A stretch of 64,000 bases of DNA, taken from the NCBI GenBank assembly GCA_002747135.1, contig PDTE01000006.1:1-64000 (forward strand), written 5' to 3'. Position numbers and translations under genes: made by a program. Below are positions 54,914-64,000 of this stretch, piece after piece. Under the pieces are notes generated by a model. That model was not told where the DNA came from and ran no database searches. It worked only from the letters and a program-made list of their open reading frames with translations. The first letter of the stretch is position 1. Each line of letters opens with the position of its first letter. The stretch comes from Desulfobulbus propionicus (GTDB taxonomy: Bacteria > Desulfobacterota > Desulfobulbia > Desulfobulbales > Desulfobulbaceae).

Positions 54914-55071
54914 GTAACTACTCACAGGGTGTGTAACGCTCTGATTGTACATGCCTCAAACGGGTAGCTGCTCTCAGGCTGCCCATATCTGGACAAGCAC
55001 GATTGGCAGCTATAGCCCCTCTATGCGGCGGGTCGTGATCGTTCAAAGAGGGGTGAGCTGTGAGGAGTTAC
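54914..55071 (-). mobile_element. family A element inside transposase remnant
   Basis: Full-length reverse copy, GTAACTACTCACAGGG to GTGAGGAGTTAC. Flanks do not match, so one flank may have been lost with the rest of the insertion sequence. Confidence 0.88.
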
Positions 55072-55110
55072 AAGCAATCAAATATTTTTTCCGGACCTCA
55101 TTACGAGAGA

Positions 55111-55950
55111 TCAGTGCCTTTGCTGTTGACAGGAAGAGCACAGAAAGGTGGCCCGACCCCCCAGTACAGTTCTGGTTATCGGGGTGCTGCACAGAGGGCA
55201 TGGCTGCCCTTTTTTGCCATAAACACTGAGCTGCAGCTGGAAATATCCAGGATTACCGTTTGCTCCAAGGAAATCAGCAATGGTGGTGCCGCCGGCAGCA
55301 ATAGCTTTCTGCAGAATATTCCTGCTGACATCTGCAATCTGTTGCCATTGTTCCAGAACGAGTGTACCTGCTGGCTGGGCCGGATGTACCCTGGCTGCAA
55401 AGAGGATTTCGTTGGCGTAAATATTGCCGATCCCTGCAATAATTCTGCCGTTCATCAAAAATGTTTTCACCGCAGCTGTCCGCTTACGGGCAAGATGCTG
55501 CAGGGCAGGTCCATTGAATTCTCTGCTGAAAGGTTCAATGCCTTCATGCTGCGAAAGCAGGTACTCCTGTTTCTCGGCAGTATCATGCGGCCAGAGGATG
55601 ATGCTGCCAAATCTTCTGCAATCGTTGAATCGCAGCTCCATGCCGTTTGATAATGTCAGCCCCAGATGGTCATGTTTATCCCTGGGCCTTGTGAAAGAAA
55701 CAAGGCTCAGTTTACCGGTCATGCCGAGATGAATGACAAGCACTGCTTTTTGTGAGAACCGGAAAAGAAGATATTTCGCCCGGCGGTCGATGGTAACCAG
55801 CTGTTGTGTGCACAGGGAGTTCTTCAAAACTGCTGTCTTAATTTCTGTGCGCAGACGTTTACCGCTCCACCACACATCGCAGACTGTTCCCCCGGTTAGT
55901 TGCTGCAGCAAGCCCAGCCTTGTCACCTCTACTTCTGGCAATTCAGGCAT
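55111..55950 (-). CDS. mutM: formamidopyrimidine-DNA glycosylase
   Basis: Removes 8-oxoguanine and formamidopyrimidines and cuts the abasic strand. It is 279 residues. The N-terminal catalytic proline and glutamate (MPELPEVEV) are intact. The lysine of RRAKYLLF and the GIGNIYANEILF helix follow. The C-terminal zinc finger CPLC...CSSC is complete. It is a single gene. Confidence 0.97.
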   Translation of the reverse strand: MPELPEVEVTRLGLLQQLTGGTVCDVWWSGKRLRTEIKTAVLKNSLCTQQLVTIDRRAKYLLFRFSQKAVLVIHLGMTGKLSLVSFTRPRDKHDHLGLTLSNGMELRFNDCRRFGSIILWPHDTAEKQEYLLSQHEGIEPFSREFNGPALQHLARKRTAAVKTFLMNGRIIAGIGNIYANEILFAARVHPAQPAGTLVLEQWQQIADVSRNILQKAIAAGGTTIADFLGANGNPGYFQLQLSVYGKKGQPCPLCSTPITRTVLGGRATFLCSSCQQQRH

Positions 55951-56081
55951 GGTATTCCTATGGATAAAGGACAGCTGCCAGCGTCGCGAAAAAGAGACTG
56001 CGGTAAGGCGGGTCCGTTTTGTTAAAGGTATGGGTTGTACTCTTCACTGGTTGAGGTATAGTCTAACGTGGATTAATAGTA

Positions 56082-56142
56082 TTGAGCAGTTACAAACTTG
56101 AAGCACGTAAAATAAAGAGGTTACATATCCTGTGAGTAGGTG
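56082..56142 (+). mobile_element. family A tail fragment
   Basis: GAGCAGTTACAAACTTGAAG to CCTGTGAGTAGGTGC. It ends 36 bp before cvpA. Confidence 0.6.
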
Positions 56143-56178
56143 CTCGCTCTCTTAAGTCATATTGATGAGGAGGCAGCC

Positions 56179-56730
56179 ATGTCTTTAGTACCCGGTTTTT
56201 CCTGGTTTGATGTTATCGTTGTGGTGATTGTGCTTTTTTTTCTGGCACGGGGGCTCTGGATAGGTTTTTTTCGCCAGCTGGCGGCTCTGTTTGCCCTCAT
56301 AGGCGGCTACTGGCTGGCAGCCCATTACCATGGAAAAATTTCTCCCTTTGTAGAACGCTTCATCGATAATCCCAAACTGATATTTCTCGTCAGTGTTGTT
56401 CTTATCTTTTTGGCATCAGTCCTTGTGTTTACCCTGCTGGGTAAATTGCTGCGACTGGTCATGACCATCACCCTCATGGGCTGGTTTGATCACCTTTTGG
56501 GCGGGGTGTTGGGAGTAATAAAAGCGATTATTATTGCCTCCCTGCTTTATATGTTTGTTGCCTCCAGCCTGTCTGCATCAAATACCATGCTTAAAAGTTC
56601 CATGAGCGCACCTTACCTGCAGCTTGGAGCAGAGTACCTGCAGAGGTGGATAAACGATCCCCGTCTGCGAGAATACTTTGCCCCTAAAAAGCCGGCTATT
56701 CAGGATCCACAGAAAAACAAAAGAAAATAG
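56179..56730 (+). CDS. CvpA-family membrane protein
   Basis: A 183-residue membrane protein of the CvpA family (needed for colicin V production in E. coli; general role in envelope homeostasis). It has four hydrophobic segments at about 7-25, 30-46, 65-88 and 103-125. The opening WFDVIVVVIVLFFLARGLWI is typical, with GFFRQLAAL after it. ATG 56179 follows GAGGAGG. The C terminus is short and basic. A single gene. Confidence 0.9.
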   Translation: MSLVPGFSWFDVIVVVIVLFFLARGLWIGFFRQLAALFALIGGYWLAAHYHGKISPFVERFIDNPKLIFLVSVVLIFLASVLVFTLLGKLLRLVMTITLMGWFDHLLGGVLGVIKAIIIASLLYMFVASSLSASNTMLKSSMSAPYLQLGAEYLQRWINDPRLREYFAPKKPAIQDPQKNKRK

Positions 56731-56768
56731 CCGTTCTCCTGTACCAGCTTGACAAAAGAAGCCGCCGC

Positions 56769-56815
56769 GTAACTGCTCTCAGGCTGCCCGGATTTGCCCC
56801 GAATTTCTCATCAGG
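56769..56815 (+). mobile_element. family A head fragment
   Basis: GTAACTGCTCTCAGGCTGCC followed by a family D word (CCCGAATTTCTCATCAGG). Confidence 0.5.
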
Positions 56816-56872
56816 CTTTGAGAAAAAATATTTATGTCCTGTAATGCTGGTCTCGCTGCCGGGCTGGCGTTT

Positions 56873-57748
56873 TTACAGAGCCTCGGCAAGCAGTGCTTCT
56901 CTGTTGGCCCTGACAAAGGCGCGAATATCTTCCTGCCAGTCTACCATTACATTTAACCCTGCCTCTTTAAGTCGATTATTTGCAAGAATTGAATTTGCCG
57001 GCCGAGCAGCCGGAGTAGGGTATTCATCCGTGGTGCATGGTTCCAGGGAGTAAGGAACATCCATGCAGTCAAGAAAAAACCTGGCTCCTTCATACCAGGT
57101 GGAATAGTTTTCAGCGCTGGCATGGCAAATTCCAGTAATATCCTGTTCCAGGACGGCATCTATCTGTCTGGCAAGCCGCCATGACCATGTGAGCGAACCG
57201 TATTGGTCATTGACTACCCGGATAGTTCGTTCTGGGTCAGTCAGGGCGAGGCGCAGCATGGTTTTAAGGAAATTACCGCCTCCCATACCATAAAGCCAGG
57301 CAGTACGAAGAATAAGGTAATTATTGGTATTATTTATTACAGCCTGGTCACCAAGCAATTTACTCTTGCCGTACATGGAAACGGGCTCGGTGATATCATC
57401 TTCATTATACGACTGTGGAACAGGCTTTTTACCGTCGTACACGTAATCGGTGGAGATATGAATGAGGCGGCAGGTATAACGATCACAGAGTCTGGCAAGC
57501 AGTTCAGGGCCGCAGGCATTTACTGCCAGGCATTGCTTTTGATCATTCTCGCCCTGGTCCACTGCGGTATAGGCGGCACAGTTGATTACTCCATCCGGTT
57601 TTTCTCGAAAAAACAGTTCTGTCAGCTGTTGTTCGCTGGTTATATCAATATCTGGAACATCAAGACCGCAAATGGTATGTCTGGGAGAAAGAATGTGCCG
57701 GCAATCCTGACCTAATTGCCCGTTGGACCCGATTAGAAGAAGTTTCAT
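56873..57748 (-). CDS. rfbD: dTDP-4-dehydrorhamnose reductase
   Basis: NAD(P)H-dependent reductase making dTDP-L-rhamnose, the last step of the pathway. It is 291 residues. The nucleotide-binding motif is [10 protein letters not shown] (6-15). STDYVYDG (99-106) and the catalytic Y126-GKS-K130 are present. It overlaps rfbA by four bases, so the two are co-transcribed. rfbB and rfbC are not in this window and must lie elsewhere if the pathway is complete. Confidence 0.96.
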   Translation of the reverse strand: MKLLLIGSNGQLGQDCRHILSPRHTICGLDVPDIDITSEQQLTELFFREKPDGVINCAAYTAVDQGENDQKQCLAVNACGPELLARLCDRYTCRLIHISTDYVYDGKKPVPQSYNEDDITEPVSMYGKSKLLGDQAVINNTNNYLILRTAWLYGMGGGNFLKTMLRLALTDPERTIRVVNDQYGSLTWSWRLARQIDAVLEQDITGICHASAENYSTWYEGARFFLDCMDVPYSLEPCTTDEYPTPAARPANSILANNRLKEAGLNVMVDWQEDIRAFVRANREALLAEAL

Positions 57749-58629
57749 GAGTATCCTCGCGAGATATCAGCGGCAATGTCCATGAGATAACTGCCGTATT
57801 GATTTTTGATCATAGGGGCGGCAAGTTTTTCCACCTGTTCCCTGTCAATGTAGCCCAGCAGCAATGCAATTTCTTCGATGCAGGCAATCTTTAACCCCTG
57901 ACGCTCCTGAACCGCCTGCACATAGCTGGATGCCTGCTGCAGTGATTCATGGGTACCGGTGTCGAGCCAGCAGAATCCCCGGCCAAGGAGTTCAACCGTT
58001 AATTTCCCCTGTTCCAGGTATCGCATGTTAATATCCGTTATTTCCAGCTCACCCCTGGCTGATGGTTTGATGGTTTCAGCGATATCAACTACCTGATTAT
58101 CATAAAAATACAGGCCGGGAACCGCGTATTTTGATTTTGGCTGCTGTGGTTTTTCCTCTATGCTGGTGACCTTGTTATTTTGGTCAAATGCGACGACTCC
58201 ATAACGCTCTGGATCTTTTACCAGATAACCGAAAATGGTGCCGCCATCTTTTAAGGCACTGCAACGGGTAACAATAGTACGAAAACCGGGACCAAAAAAA
58301 ATATTATCCCCCAGAACCAGGCAAACAGCATCGTCAGCAATAAATTTTTTTCCTATGAGGAAGGCCTGAGCCAGCCCTTCCGGGCTGGGCTGCTCAGCAT
58401 ATTGCATATTCAGCCCCAGGTGTTCGCCGCTCCCAAACAGTTCCTGAAACCTGGGCAGATCACGGGGTGTCGAAATGATGAGAATGTCCCGTATCCCTGC
58501 CAGCATCAAGACAGAGAGAGGGTAGTAAATCATAGGTTTATCGTAGACAGGAATCAGCTGCTTGCTGATTGCCCGGGTAAGAGGATAGAGGCGGGTTCCT
58601 GAGCCGCCAGCCAGAATAATGCCTTTCAA
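57745..58629 (-). CDS. rfbA: glucose-1-phosphate thymidylyltransferase
   Basis: Makes dTDP-glucose from dTTP and glucose 1-phosphate, the first step of dTDP-rhamnose synthesis. It is 294 residues. [11 protein letters not shown] (8-18), [20 protein letters not shown] and the [19 protein letters not shown] region are typical. GLAYCPEEIA-type features are replaced here by [13 protein letters not shown] near 245-257. It is transcribed first, then rfbD. A family A element sits 31 bp upstream. Confidence 0.96.
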   Translation of the reverse strand: MKGIILAGGSGTRLYPLTRAISKQLIPVYDKPMIYYPLSVLMLAGIRDILIISTPRDLPRFQELFGSGEHLGLNMQYAEQPSPEGLAQAFLIGKKFIADDAVCLVLGDNIFFGPGFRTIVTRCSALKDGGTIFGYLVKDPERYGVVAFDQNNKVTSIEEKPQQPKSKYAVPGLYFYDNQVVDIAETIKPSARGELEITDINMRYLEQGKLTVELLGRGFCWLDTGTHESLQQASSYVQAVQERQGLKIACIEEIALLLGYIDREQVEKLAAPMIKNQYGSYLMDIAADISRGYS

Positions 58630-58660
58630 GTAGCCTTCTCCCTGATTAGTGTGTTGAAAT

Positions 58661-58818
58661 GTAACGACTCACTGGGTGTGTAACGCTCTGATTCTACCTG
58701 CCTCAAAGGTGTAACTGCTCTCAGGCTGCCCATCTTTGGACAAGCACGATTGGCAGCTATAGCCCCTCTATGCGGCGGGTCGTGATCGTGCAAAGAGGGG
58801 TGAGCTGTGAGGAGTTAC
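58661..58818 (-). mobile_element. family A element
   Basis: Full-length reverse copy, GTAACGACTCACTGGG to GTGAGGAGTTAC, with perfect 8-bp flanking repeats GTTGAAAT (58653-58660 and 58819-58826). Confidence 0.93.
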
Positions 58819-58886
58819 GTTGAAATTTTATAACAACTCGTTGCCTGAAGCAGCCAGAGTGTGATAATGTCTAGCCCGGATTCAGG

Positions 58887-59044
58887 GTAACTGCTCCCGG
58901 CTCACCTGTCTTCGGGCGATCACGATTGCCCGCATACTCTTGTATAGCGGGAAATGGTGCCTGTCCAATTCTGTTGCACCTGTGACCAGTTACACGTCAG
59001 AGGCAGAGAATTATGAAGAAGTATGCCCCCCCGTGATTGGTTAC
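58887..59044 (+). mobile_element. A-head/B-tail hybrid element
   Basis: It starts GTAACTGCTCCCGGCTCACC and CTTCGGGCGATCACGATTG (family A2), then continues in family B (CCGCATACTCTTGTATAGCG) and ends CCCGTGATTGGTTAC. Confidence 0.8.
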
Positions 59045-59148
59045 AGTTATACGCCTTCTGAGTAGTTATGGTAAAAATATGCCCTGTGTCAGAATACTAC
59101 TTACTGTATTTATATTTTTCTTTCAAACAGCAATTCCTGGAGCAAATA

Positions 59149-60531
59149 ATGAGTGACCAGGCATCCTGCTTTACCGCTTATGATATACGCGGGAAAGTAC
59201 CGGAGCAGCTCAATGAGAAACTGGCAGCCCGTATTGGTGCTGCATATGTTGAGGAGACTGGTGCCAGAAAAATCGTTGTCGGCTATGATATGCGCCTGAC
59301 CAGCAAGGCACTTGCTTCCGCGTTGATCAGCTCGCTGACTGAACAGGGGAGCGAGGTCATTGATATTGGTTTATGCGGTACCGAGGAGGTGTATTACAAG
59401 GTCTTCAGTGGCATCAATGAAGGCGTAGACGGCGGTATAATGATTACGGCAAGTCACAATCCAGCTGAATATAACGGCATGAAACTGGTCGGGCGGGGAG
59501 CACAGCCTGTAGCGGGAGCCAGTGGACTCAACGCCATTAAAGCCAGGATAAACGATGCCAGGTGGATTGCCAGGTATGAAAAGAAGAAAGTCAATTCGGC
59601 AGGGACGCATGTCAGGCTTGACAAAAAGCAACCCTATATTGACCACCTCCTCTCATATGTTGACCCGGAAAAGATGCAGCCCTTTACCATAGTCGTTAAT
59701 CCCGGAAATGGCTGCGCCGGACCGATTATTGACCTGTTGGAACCGCACCTTCCCTTCACCTTTATCAAAATATATGATCAGCCTGATGGGTCGTTTCCAA
59801 ATGGGGTGCCCAACCCCTTGTTACCAGAAAAAAGAGTTGCAACTGCTGAGATGGTGCAGCAGGCTGAAGCCGATATGGGTGTTGCCTGGGACGGAGATTT
59901 TGACCGTTGTTTTTTGTATGATGAACAGGGCCGGTTTATTGAGGGCGTATATATTGTCGCTCTGCTTGCAGCAGCAATATTGAGACGGCATCCGGGGGCT
60001 TTGATCCTGCACGACCCGCGGTCAATCTGGAACACAATTGAGACTGTTCGCGCTGCCGGGGGAAAACCGATAATGACACGTACCGGTCATGCTCTGATTA
60101 AAGAAAAGATGCGGGAATGTGATGCGGTATATGGCGGTGAAATGTCGGCTCATCATTATTTCCGATCATTTGGTTACTGTGACTCCGGTATGATCCCCTG
60201 GCTTTTGGTCACGCAGCTGATAAGCTCAAGGCAGCAGCCTCTTTCAACCCTTGTTGATGATATGATGCGGGCTTTTCCGGTGAGTGGTGAAATCAACTCA
60301 TCGGTGCATGACCCGGATGAGGTCATCAGGCTTCTGGAAGAAAAGTATCAGCAAGGGGAAATCGATCGTACGGATGGCCTTTCGGTCAGCTTTGCTGACT
60401 ATCGGTTTAACGTACGAAAGTCTAACACCGAACCGCTTCTCCGCCTTAATGTAGAGACAAGAGGAGATAAAGCCCTGCTCCGCAGTAAAACAGAAGAAAT
60501 ACTTAAGGTGATTCGTAATAATTTGAGGTGA
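59149..60531 (+). CDS. phosphomannomutase
   Basis: Interconverts mannose 6- and 1-phosphate (CpsG/ManB type of the phosphohexomutase family) to supply GDP-mannose. It is 460 residues. The active-site phosphoserine is S102 in TASHNPAEYNG. The metal-binding loop is DGDFDR at 248-253. GGEMSAHHYF and the C-terminal RKSNTEPLLRLN phosphate-binding loop follow. ATG 59149 is chosen, with GGAG about nine bases upstream, over a longer frame start at 59068. manC follows after three bases. Confidence 0.93.
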   Translation: MSDQASCFTAYDIRGKVPEQLNEKLAARIGAAYVEETGARKIVVGYDMRLTSKALASALISSLTEQGSEVIDIGLCGTEEVYYKVFSGINEGVDGGIMITASHNPAEYNGMKLVGRGAQPVAGASGLNAIKARINDARWIARYEKKKVNSAGTHVRLDKKQPYIDHLLSYVDPEKMQPFTIVVNPGNGCAGPIIDLLEPHLPFTFIKIYDQPDGSFPNGVPNPLLPEKRVATAEMVQQAEADMGVAWDGDFDRCFLYDEQGRFIEGVYIVALLAAAILRRHPGALILHDPRSIWNTIETVRAAGGKPIMTRTGHALIKEKMRECDAVYGGEMSAHHYFRSFGYCDSGMIPWLLVTQLISSRQQPLSTLVDDMMRAFPVSGEINSSVHDPDEVIRLLEEKYQQGEIDRTDGLSVSFADYRFNVRKSNTEPLLRLNVETRGDKALLRSKTEEILKVIRNNLR

Positions 60532-60534
60532 ATT

Positions 60535-61935
60535 ATGGCTCTTCAGCCAATTATTCTTGCCGGTGGAACCGGTACAAGATTGTGGCCCCTTTCCCGCGAG
60601 TTGTATCCCAAGCAGTTGATTAACCTGACAGGTGAGTACTCTCTCTTGCAGACGACCTTACAGCGTATCGCAGCGCTGCCTGAAGCACTGGCTCCTATTC
60701 TTGTAGTCGGCGAGGAACATCGTTTTATGACCAAGTCACAGATAGAAGTGCTTTCTCTTTTTGACTCCTATCATCTGCTTCTTGAGCCTTTAGGCAAAAA
60801 TACGGCTCCGGCGATCTGTGGGGCAGCTCAATTTGTTGTGACTCATGGCAATCCGCAAGATGTTTTACTGGTTCTTCCAGCTGATCACCTGATTGTTAAG
60901 CCGGAGCTCTTTGCTGAAGCAGTGGCTAAGGCTGTTGCTCTGGCCCAATTGGAAAAGCTGGTGACCTTTGGCATTGTGCCGACTTCCCCGGAGACAGGGT
61001 ATGGTTATATTGCCAGGGGAGAGGGCCATGAAGTCAAGAATTTTATTGAGAAGCCGGACCAAAAGAAAGCAGAGGAGTATCTGGCTCAAGGTAATTATCT
61101 CTGGAACAGCGGCATGTTTGCTTTCACGGCGCAGACACTGCTCAAAGAGATGGAAGAGCATGCCCCCGACATTACTGCCTGTATGACAAAAAGTGTACAA
61201 TCAGGCTCCTTTGATGGTGTTTTTTTTCGTTTTGACAGAGAGTTAATGCTTCAGTGCCCCTCTGATTCCATTGACTACGCCCTGATGGAAAAAACCGGCA
61301 ACGCAGCAGTGATAGATGCTGAAATCGGTTGGAGTGACATTGGTTCCTGGAAGGCATTATGGGAAATTGCCGATAAGGACGGGGAAGGTAATGTGATCAG
61401 CGGGGATGTGCTGCTTGAAGATGTGACAAACTCGCTGGTGCGCTCTGAACACACCCTGGTAACGGCGGTTGGCCTGAAGGATACCATGATAGTGGAAACT
61501 GCTGATGCCCTCCTGGTGGCACCAATGGAAAAATCCCAGGATGTGAAAAAGATTGTCAACCGCCTGAAAAAAGAAAACCGGGCTGAATTCCATGCACACA
61601 GGACTGTATATCGGCCCTGGGGTTCTTATACGAGCCTGGAAATACAGGATCGTTTTCAGATAAAACGGATAACAGTTAATCCGGGAGCAAGGCTTTCGCT
61701 GCAGATGCATCACCATCGCCATGAGCACTGGGTGGTGGTTTCCGGCACAGCCCGGGTGGTAAATGGTGAAAAAAGCATTTTACTGCATGAAAATCAGTCT
61801 GCCTACATCCCTTCTGGCACAAAGCATAGACTGGAAAATCCAGGTGTAATCCCGCTCGAATTAATTGAAGTGCAGATCGGAAGTTATCTGGGGGAAGATG
61901 ATATAGTTCGTTTTGACGATGAATATGGACGGTAA
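60535..61935 (+). CDS. manC: mannose-1-phosphate guanylyltransferase/mannose-6-phosphate isomerase
   Basis: Bifunctional enzyme of 466 residues. The N-terminal guanylyltransferase carries GGTGTRLWPLSRELYPKQ (10-27) and FIEKPDQ. The C-terminal isomerase is a cupin with QMHHHRHEHWVVVSGTARV near 384-402. It makes GDP-mannose from mannose 1-phosphate and can also supply mannose 6-phosphate. Together with the phosphomannomutase it gives a complete GDP-mannose branch. trkA begins at the very next base. Confidence 0.95.
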   Translation: MALQPIILAGGTGTRLWPLSRELYPKQLINLTGEYSLLQTTLQRIAALPEALAPILVVGEEHRFMTKSQIEVLSLFDSYHLLLEPLGKNTAPAICGAAQFVVTHGNPQDVLLVLPADHLIVKPELFAEAVAKAVALAQLEKLVTFGIVPTSPETGYGYIARGEGHEVKNFIEKPDQKKAEEYLAQGNYLWNSGMFAFTAQTLLKEMEEHAPDITACMTKSVQSGSFDGVFFRFDRELMLQCPSDSIDYALMEKTGNAAVIDAEIGWSDIGSWKALWEIADKDGEGNVISGDVLLEDVTNSLVRSEHTLVTAVGLKDTMIVETADALLVAPMEKSQDVKKIVNRLKKENRAEFHAHRTVYRPWGSYTSLEIQDRFQIKRITVNPGARLSLQMHHHRHEHWVVVSGTARVVNGEKSILLHENQSAYIPSGTKHRLENPGVIPLELIEVQIGSYLGEDDIVRFDDEYGR

Positions 61936-63276
61936 ATGATGAATGTTATGATATACGGTGCAACCGATATAGGGTACATGATTGCCGTGAATCTGTATCA
62001 AAAGCACAGTATTATCCTGGTTGATGACATAGAAAAGCTCCCTGAACGGTTTAATAATCTTGATATCAGCTTTGTGAACGGGTTAGGCGCCGACCTGGAG
62101 GTGCTTGAATCCACAGGGATTAATAATTGCGAGCTGTTCATTGCCTGTGCAAAGCGGGATGAAGCAAATATAGTAGCCTGCTGGACAGCAAAAAAACTGC
62201 TTGATATTGAAACGGTTTGTTTTGTCAGAGAGGTGGCACTCTACCGGAACCTGATATCCCCAAAACATAATAAATATCGAACCCCGTATGATATTGATAT
62301 GGTTATCTGGCCGGAACAGCTGCTCACCCAGGATATATTTCGCATTATTCTTGTCCCCAAAGCCATAGATGTTGTTTACTTTGCTGATGGCCGGGCAAAA
62401 TTATTTGAATATCGCATCGACAAGGATTCTGTTTTAAAAGATTGCAAAGTGATGGACTGTCTCTTTCCTGAAGACGTTCTCATCGTTGGCATCACCCGTG
62501 AAGGAGAACTTTTCATTCCCAACGGTTCAACAGTTATCCATGAACAGGACAAGGTCATTTTTATCGGTACGGGGCCAGGGCTTGATCAGTTATCGGCAAA
62601 TATTTTTCAGACCTCCAATCGCACGAGAACAGCCGTTCTCATCGGTGGCGGGAGCGTAGGTTCAATGCTTGCCAGTCAGCTTGAAGAAGCTGGAATCAAG
62701 GTTAAAATTATTGAACATAACAAAGAGCGGTGCACCTTTCTCGCCGATAAATTGAAAGACAGCCTGATCCTGCATGGAGACGGCACTGATCTGGAACTTC
62801 TGGAGGAAGAGTCAGTGGGTAACGCTGATGTTATCGTCAGTGTCACTGACAATGATGAAAAGAATTTACTTTGTTCCCTGCTGGTCAAACAGCTTGGTGC
62901 TGAAAGCCGCATTATCACCCGGGTCAGTAATTCCAGAACAGCCCAGCTTTTTGAAAAGGTAGGGGTAGATGTCGTTGTCTCTCCCAGAGAATCAGCGTTG
63001 AAAGAGCTGCTCAACCGGATGCAGGCAAGCTATGTCAATATTCTGGCCCTTGTTGAAAGAGGACAGGGCCAGGTGCTGCGTTTACGCATTGCAGAGCAGT
63101 TTCCCGACACCAGGGTCGTGGACATACCTTTCCAGGCCCAGGCAATTATCGGCGTGGTGACCAGGGGCAGGCAGCTGCTGATACCACATGGAGAGACCAT
63201 TTTGAAAGCCGGTGATGAGCTTGAAATCTTTACCATGGCCGATCATTCCGACCAGATCAAAACGCTGTTCGCCTGA
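61936..63276 (+). CDS. trkA: Trk potassium uptake regulator TrkA
   Basis: Cytoplasmic regulatory subunit of the Trk K+ system, 446 residues, with two RCK modules. The N1 Rossmann motif reads YGATDIGYMIAVNL rather than the usual GAGxVG, and the N2 motif IGGGSVGSMLASQL is canonical. Each is followed by a TrkA-C domain (near 135-215 and 365-446). It starts at ATG 61936 or 61939 straight after manC, and its stop overlaps trkH by one base, so all four genes form one operon. Confidence 0.94.
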   Translation: MMNVMIYGATDIGYMIAVNLYQKHSIILVDDIEKLPERFNNLDISFVNGLGADLEVLESTGINNCELFIACAKRDEANIVACWTAKKLLDIETVCFVREVALYRNLISPKHNKYRTPYDIDMVIWPEQLLTQDIFRIILVPKAIDVVYFADGRAKLFEYRIDKDSVLKDCKVMDCLFPEDVLIVGITREGELFIPNGSTVIHEQDKVIFIGTGPGLDQLSANIFQTSNRTRTAVLIGGGSVGSMLASQLEEAGIKVKIIEHNKERCTFLADKLKDSLILHGDGTDLELLEEESVGNADVIVSVTDNDEKNLLCSLLVKQLGAESRIITRVSNSRTAQLFEKVGVDVVVSPRESALKELLNRMQASYVNILALVERGQGQVLRLRIAEQFPDTRVVDIPFQAQAIIGVVTRGRQLLIPHGETILKAGDELEIFTMADHSDQIKTLFA

Positions 63277-64000
63277 TGAAAGTTAATCGTGTTTTAAATG
63301 CTCTTGGCATCGTTCTGGTTGCCTTTGGCGGGATACTGCTTAGTCCGATCATTATTGCCCTTGTTGAGCAGGAATATTCTTCAGTTCTTCCATTTATTAC
63401 AGCTTCTTCAGTGTCTGTCCTTGTGGGCCTTGGGTTTCAGAAGTATGGTGGTTTTTCAAGAAATTTTGATGAACTCAAGAGAAACGAGGGCTTATTGATC
63501 GTTACCCTTTCCTGGGTAGTGACGGCGGCCATGGGTGCTATTCCCTATTTGTTTTTTGAACTGAGCCCCCTTGACGCTTATTTTGAGTCAGTTTCCGGCA
63601 TCACCACCACCGGGGCTACAATCCTCGTAGATTTTTCCAGATATCCCAAAGATTTCTTTTTCTGGCGAAGCCTTACCCAATGGCTGGGCGGTATGGGCAT
63701 TATCGTTTTATTTGTAGCAATCCTGCCGCAATTCTCTGTGGCCGGAAGGCAGATGTTTTTTGCCGAGGCACCTGGGCCGACTGAAGAAAAGATGACTCCC
63801 CGTATTGCCCAGACGGCCAAAGCACTCTGGATGGTATATGTGCTGCTGACGATTGCAGAAACAGGTCTGCTTTATGCCTCTGACATGCCTTTCTTTGACG
63901 CTGTGTGCAACGCACTGTCTACAATGGCAGCCGGTGGTTTTTCGCCGCATCCACAGTCGATAATGGGGTACGAAAATCCCGGGGTAGTCTGGATTATAAC
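63276..64000 (+). CDS. trkH: Trk potassium transporter TrkH, cut by window end
   Basis: The first 241 codons of the K+-translocating subunit. The start ATG at 63276 shares a base with the trkA stop. The early segments are clear: anchors at about 8-30, 38-55 and 70-90, then the first pore-loop motif SVSGITTTGATIL near residues 106-118. FFFWRSLTQWLGGMGIIVLF and FDAVCNALSTMAAGGFSPH (second pore region) follow. The gene continues past the window edge. Confidence 0.96.
   Translation, partial: MKVNRVLNALGIVLVAFGGILLSPIIIALVEQEYSSVLPFITASSVSVLVGLGFQKYGGFSRNFDELKRNEGLLIVTLSWVVTAAMGAIPYLFFELSPLDAYFESVSGITTTGATILVDFSRYPKDFFFWRSLTQWLGGMGIIVLFVAILPQFSVAGRQMFFAEAPGPTEEKMTPRIAQTAKALWMVYVLLTIAETGLLYASDMPFFDAVCNALSTMAAGGFSPHPQSIMGYENPGVVWII

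Overview
The window looks like a chromosomal segment of a Gram-negative anaerobe of the Desulfobacterota, most like the Desulfobulbales. The outer envelope is shown by KdsA/KdsC/LptC, BamA, a TolC-type protein and MlaC. The lineage guess rests on the gene set (DapL lysine route, B12-dependent class II ribonucleotide reductase, GlnRS beside GluRS, HemY-type protoporphyrinogen oxidase) and on protein character. It is inference; no genus is claimed. I saw no rRNA, tRNA, CRISPR array or prophage.

Layout. 1-4.5 kb: transposase debris, a VanZ-like protein, a SEC-C protein and nrdJ with two NrdR-type boxes. 5-10.6 kb: gltX-glnS, mtnA and two PEGA-type lipoproteins. 11-18 kb: mlaC, pyrG, the kdsA-kdsC-lptC operon, dapL and a frameshifted amidohydrolase remnant. 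18-22.6 kb: def, fmt and pgpA on the minus strand, then a YkgJ-type protein, plsY and a J-domain protein. 22.8-28.7 kb: metF, a TolC-type protein, the ccdA-tlpA thiol-redox pair, and a BamE-like lipoprotein-pcm-YqaA cluster. 28.8-36 kb: htpG, hemY, a divergent dnaA, comF and plsC. 37-49.6 kb: bamA, mfd with a GMP/IMP nucleotidase-like HAD gene, a membrane coiled-coil protein, a DUF4388 protein, a PLP decarboxylase and a helical-repeat membrane protein. 49.6-56.7 kb: tcdA-tatD, an orphan cobalamin riboswitch, a macro-domain protein, an MFS carrier, mutM and cvpA. 56.8-64 kb: rfbA-rfbD, and a phosphomannomutase-manC-trkA-trkH operon cut by the window end.

The striking feature is between the genes. 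About 40 intergenic gaps hold copies or pieces of a few short, structured repeat families. Family A (about 158 bp) begins GTAACTCCTCAC and ends GTGAGTAGTTAC. Family B (about 160-185 bp) begins GTAACTGATCACGG and ends CCGTGATTGGTTAC. Several A and B copies are flanked by perfect 8-bp direct repeats, so they are miniature transposable elements. Their GTAA ends and 8-bp duplications resemble IS66-family elements. A/B hybrids occur. Family C (about 155-170 bp, ends around CTAGTGTCCTGTCAACG) is a separate long palindrome. Family E (about 85 bp, two copies) lies upstream of two genes. In at least two places an element has become part of a gene: the start codon of tatD lies in a B copy and the stop codon of yqaA lies in a C copy. 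Many A tails end 2-35 bp before a start codon.

The ordinary genes are housekeeping: translation, envelope building, nucleotide and amino-acid synthesis, redox folding and K+ uptake. They sit in short operons that the repeats separate.
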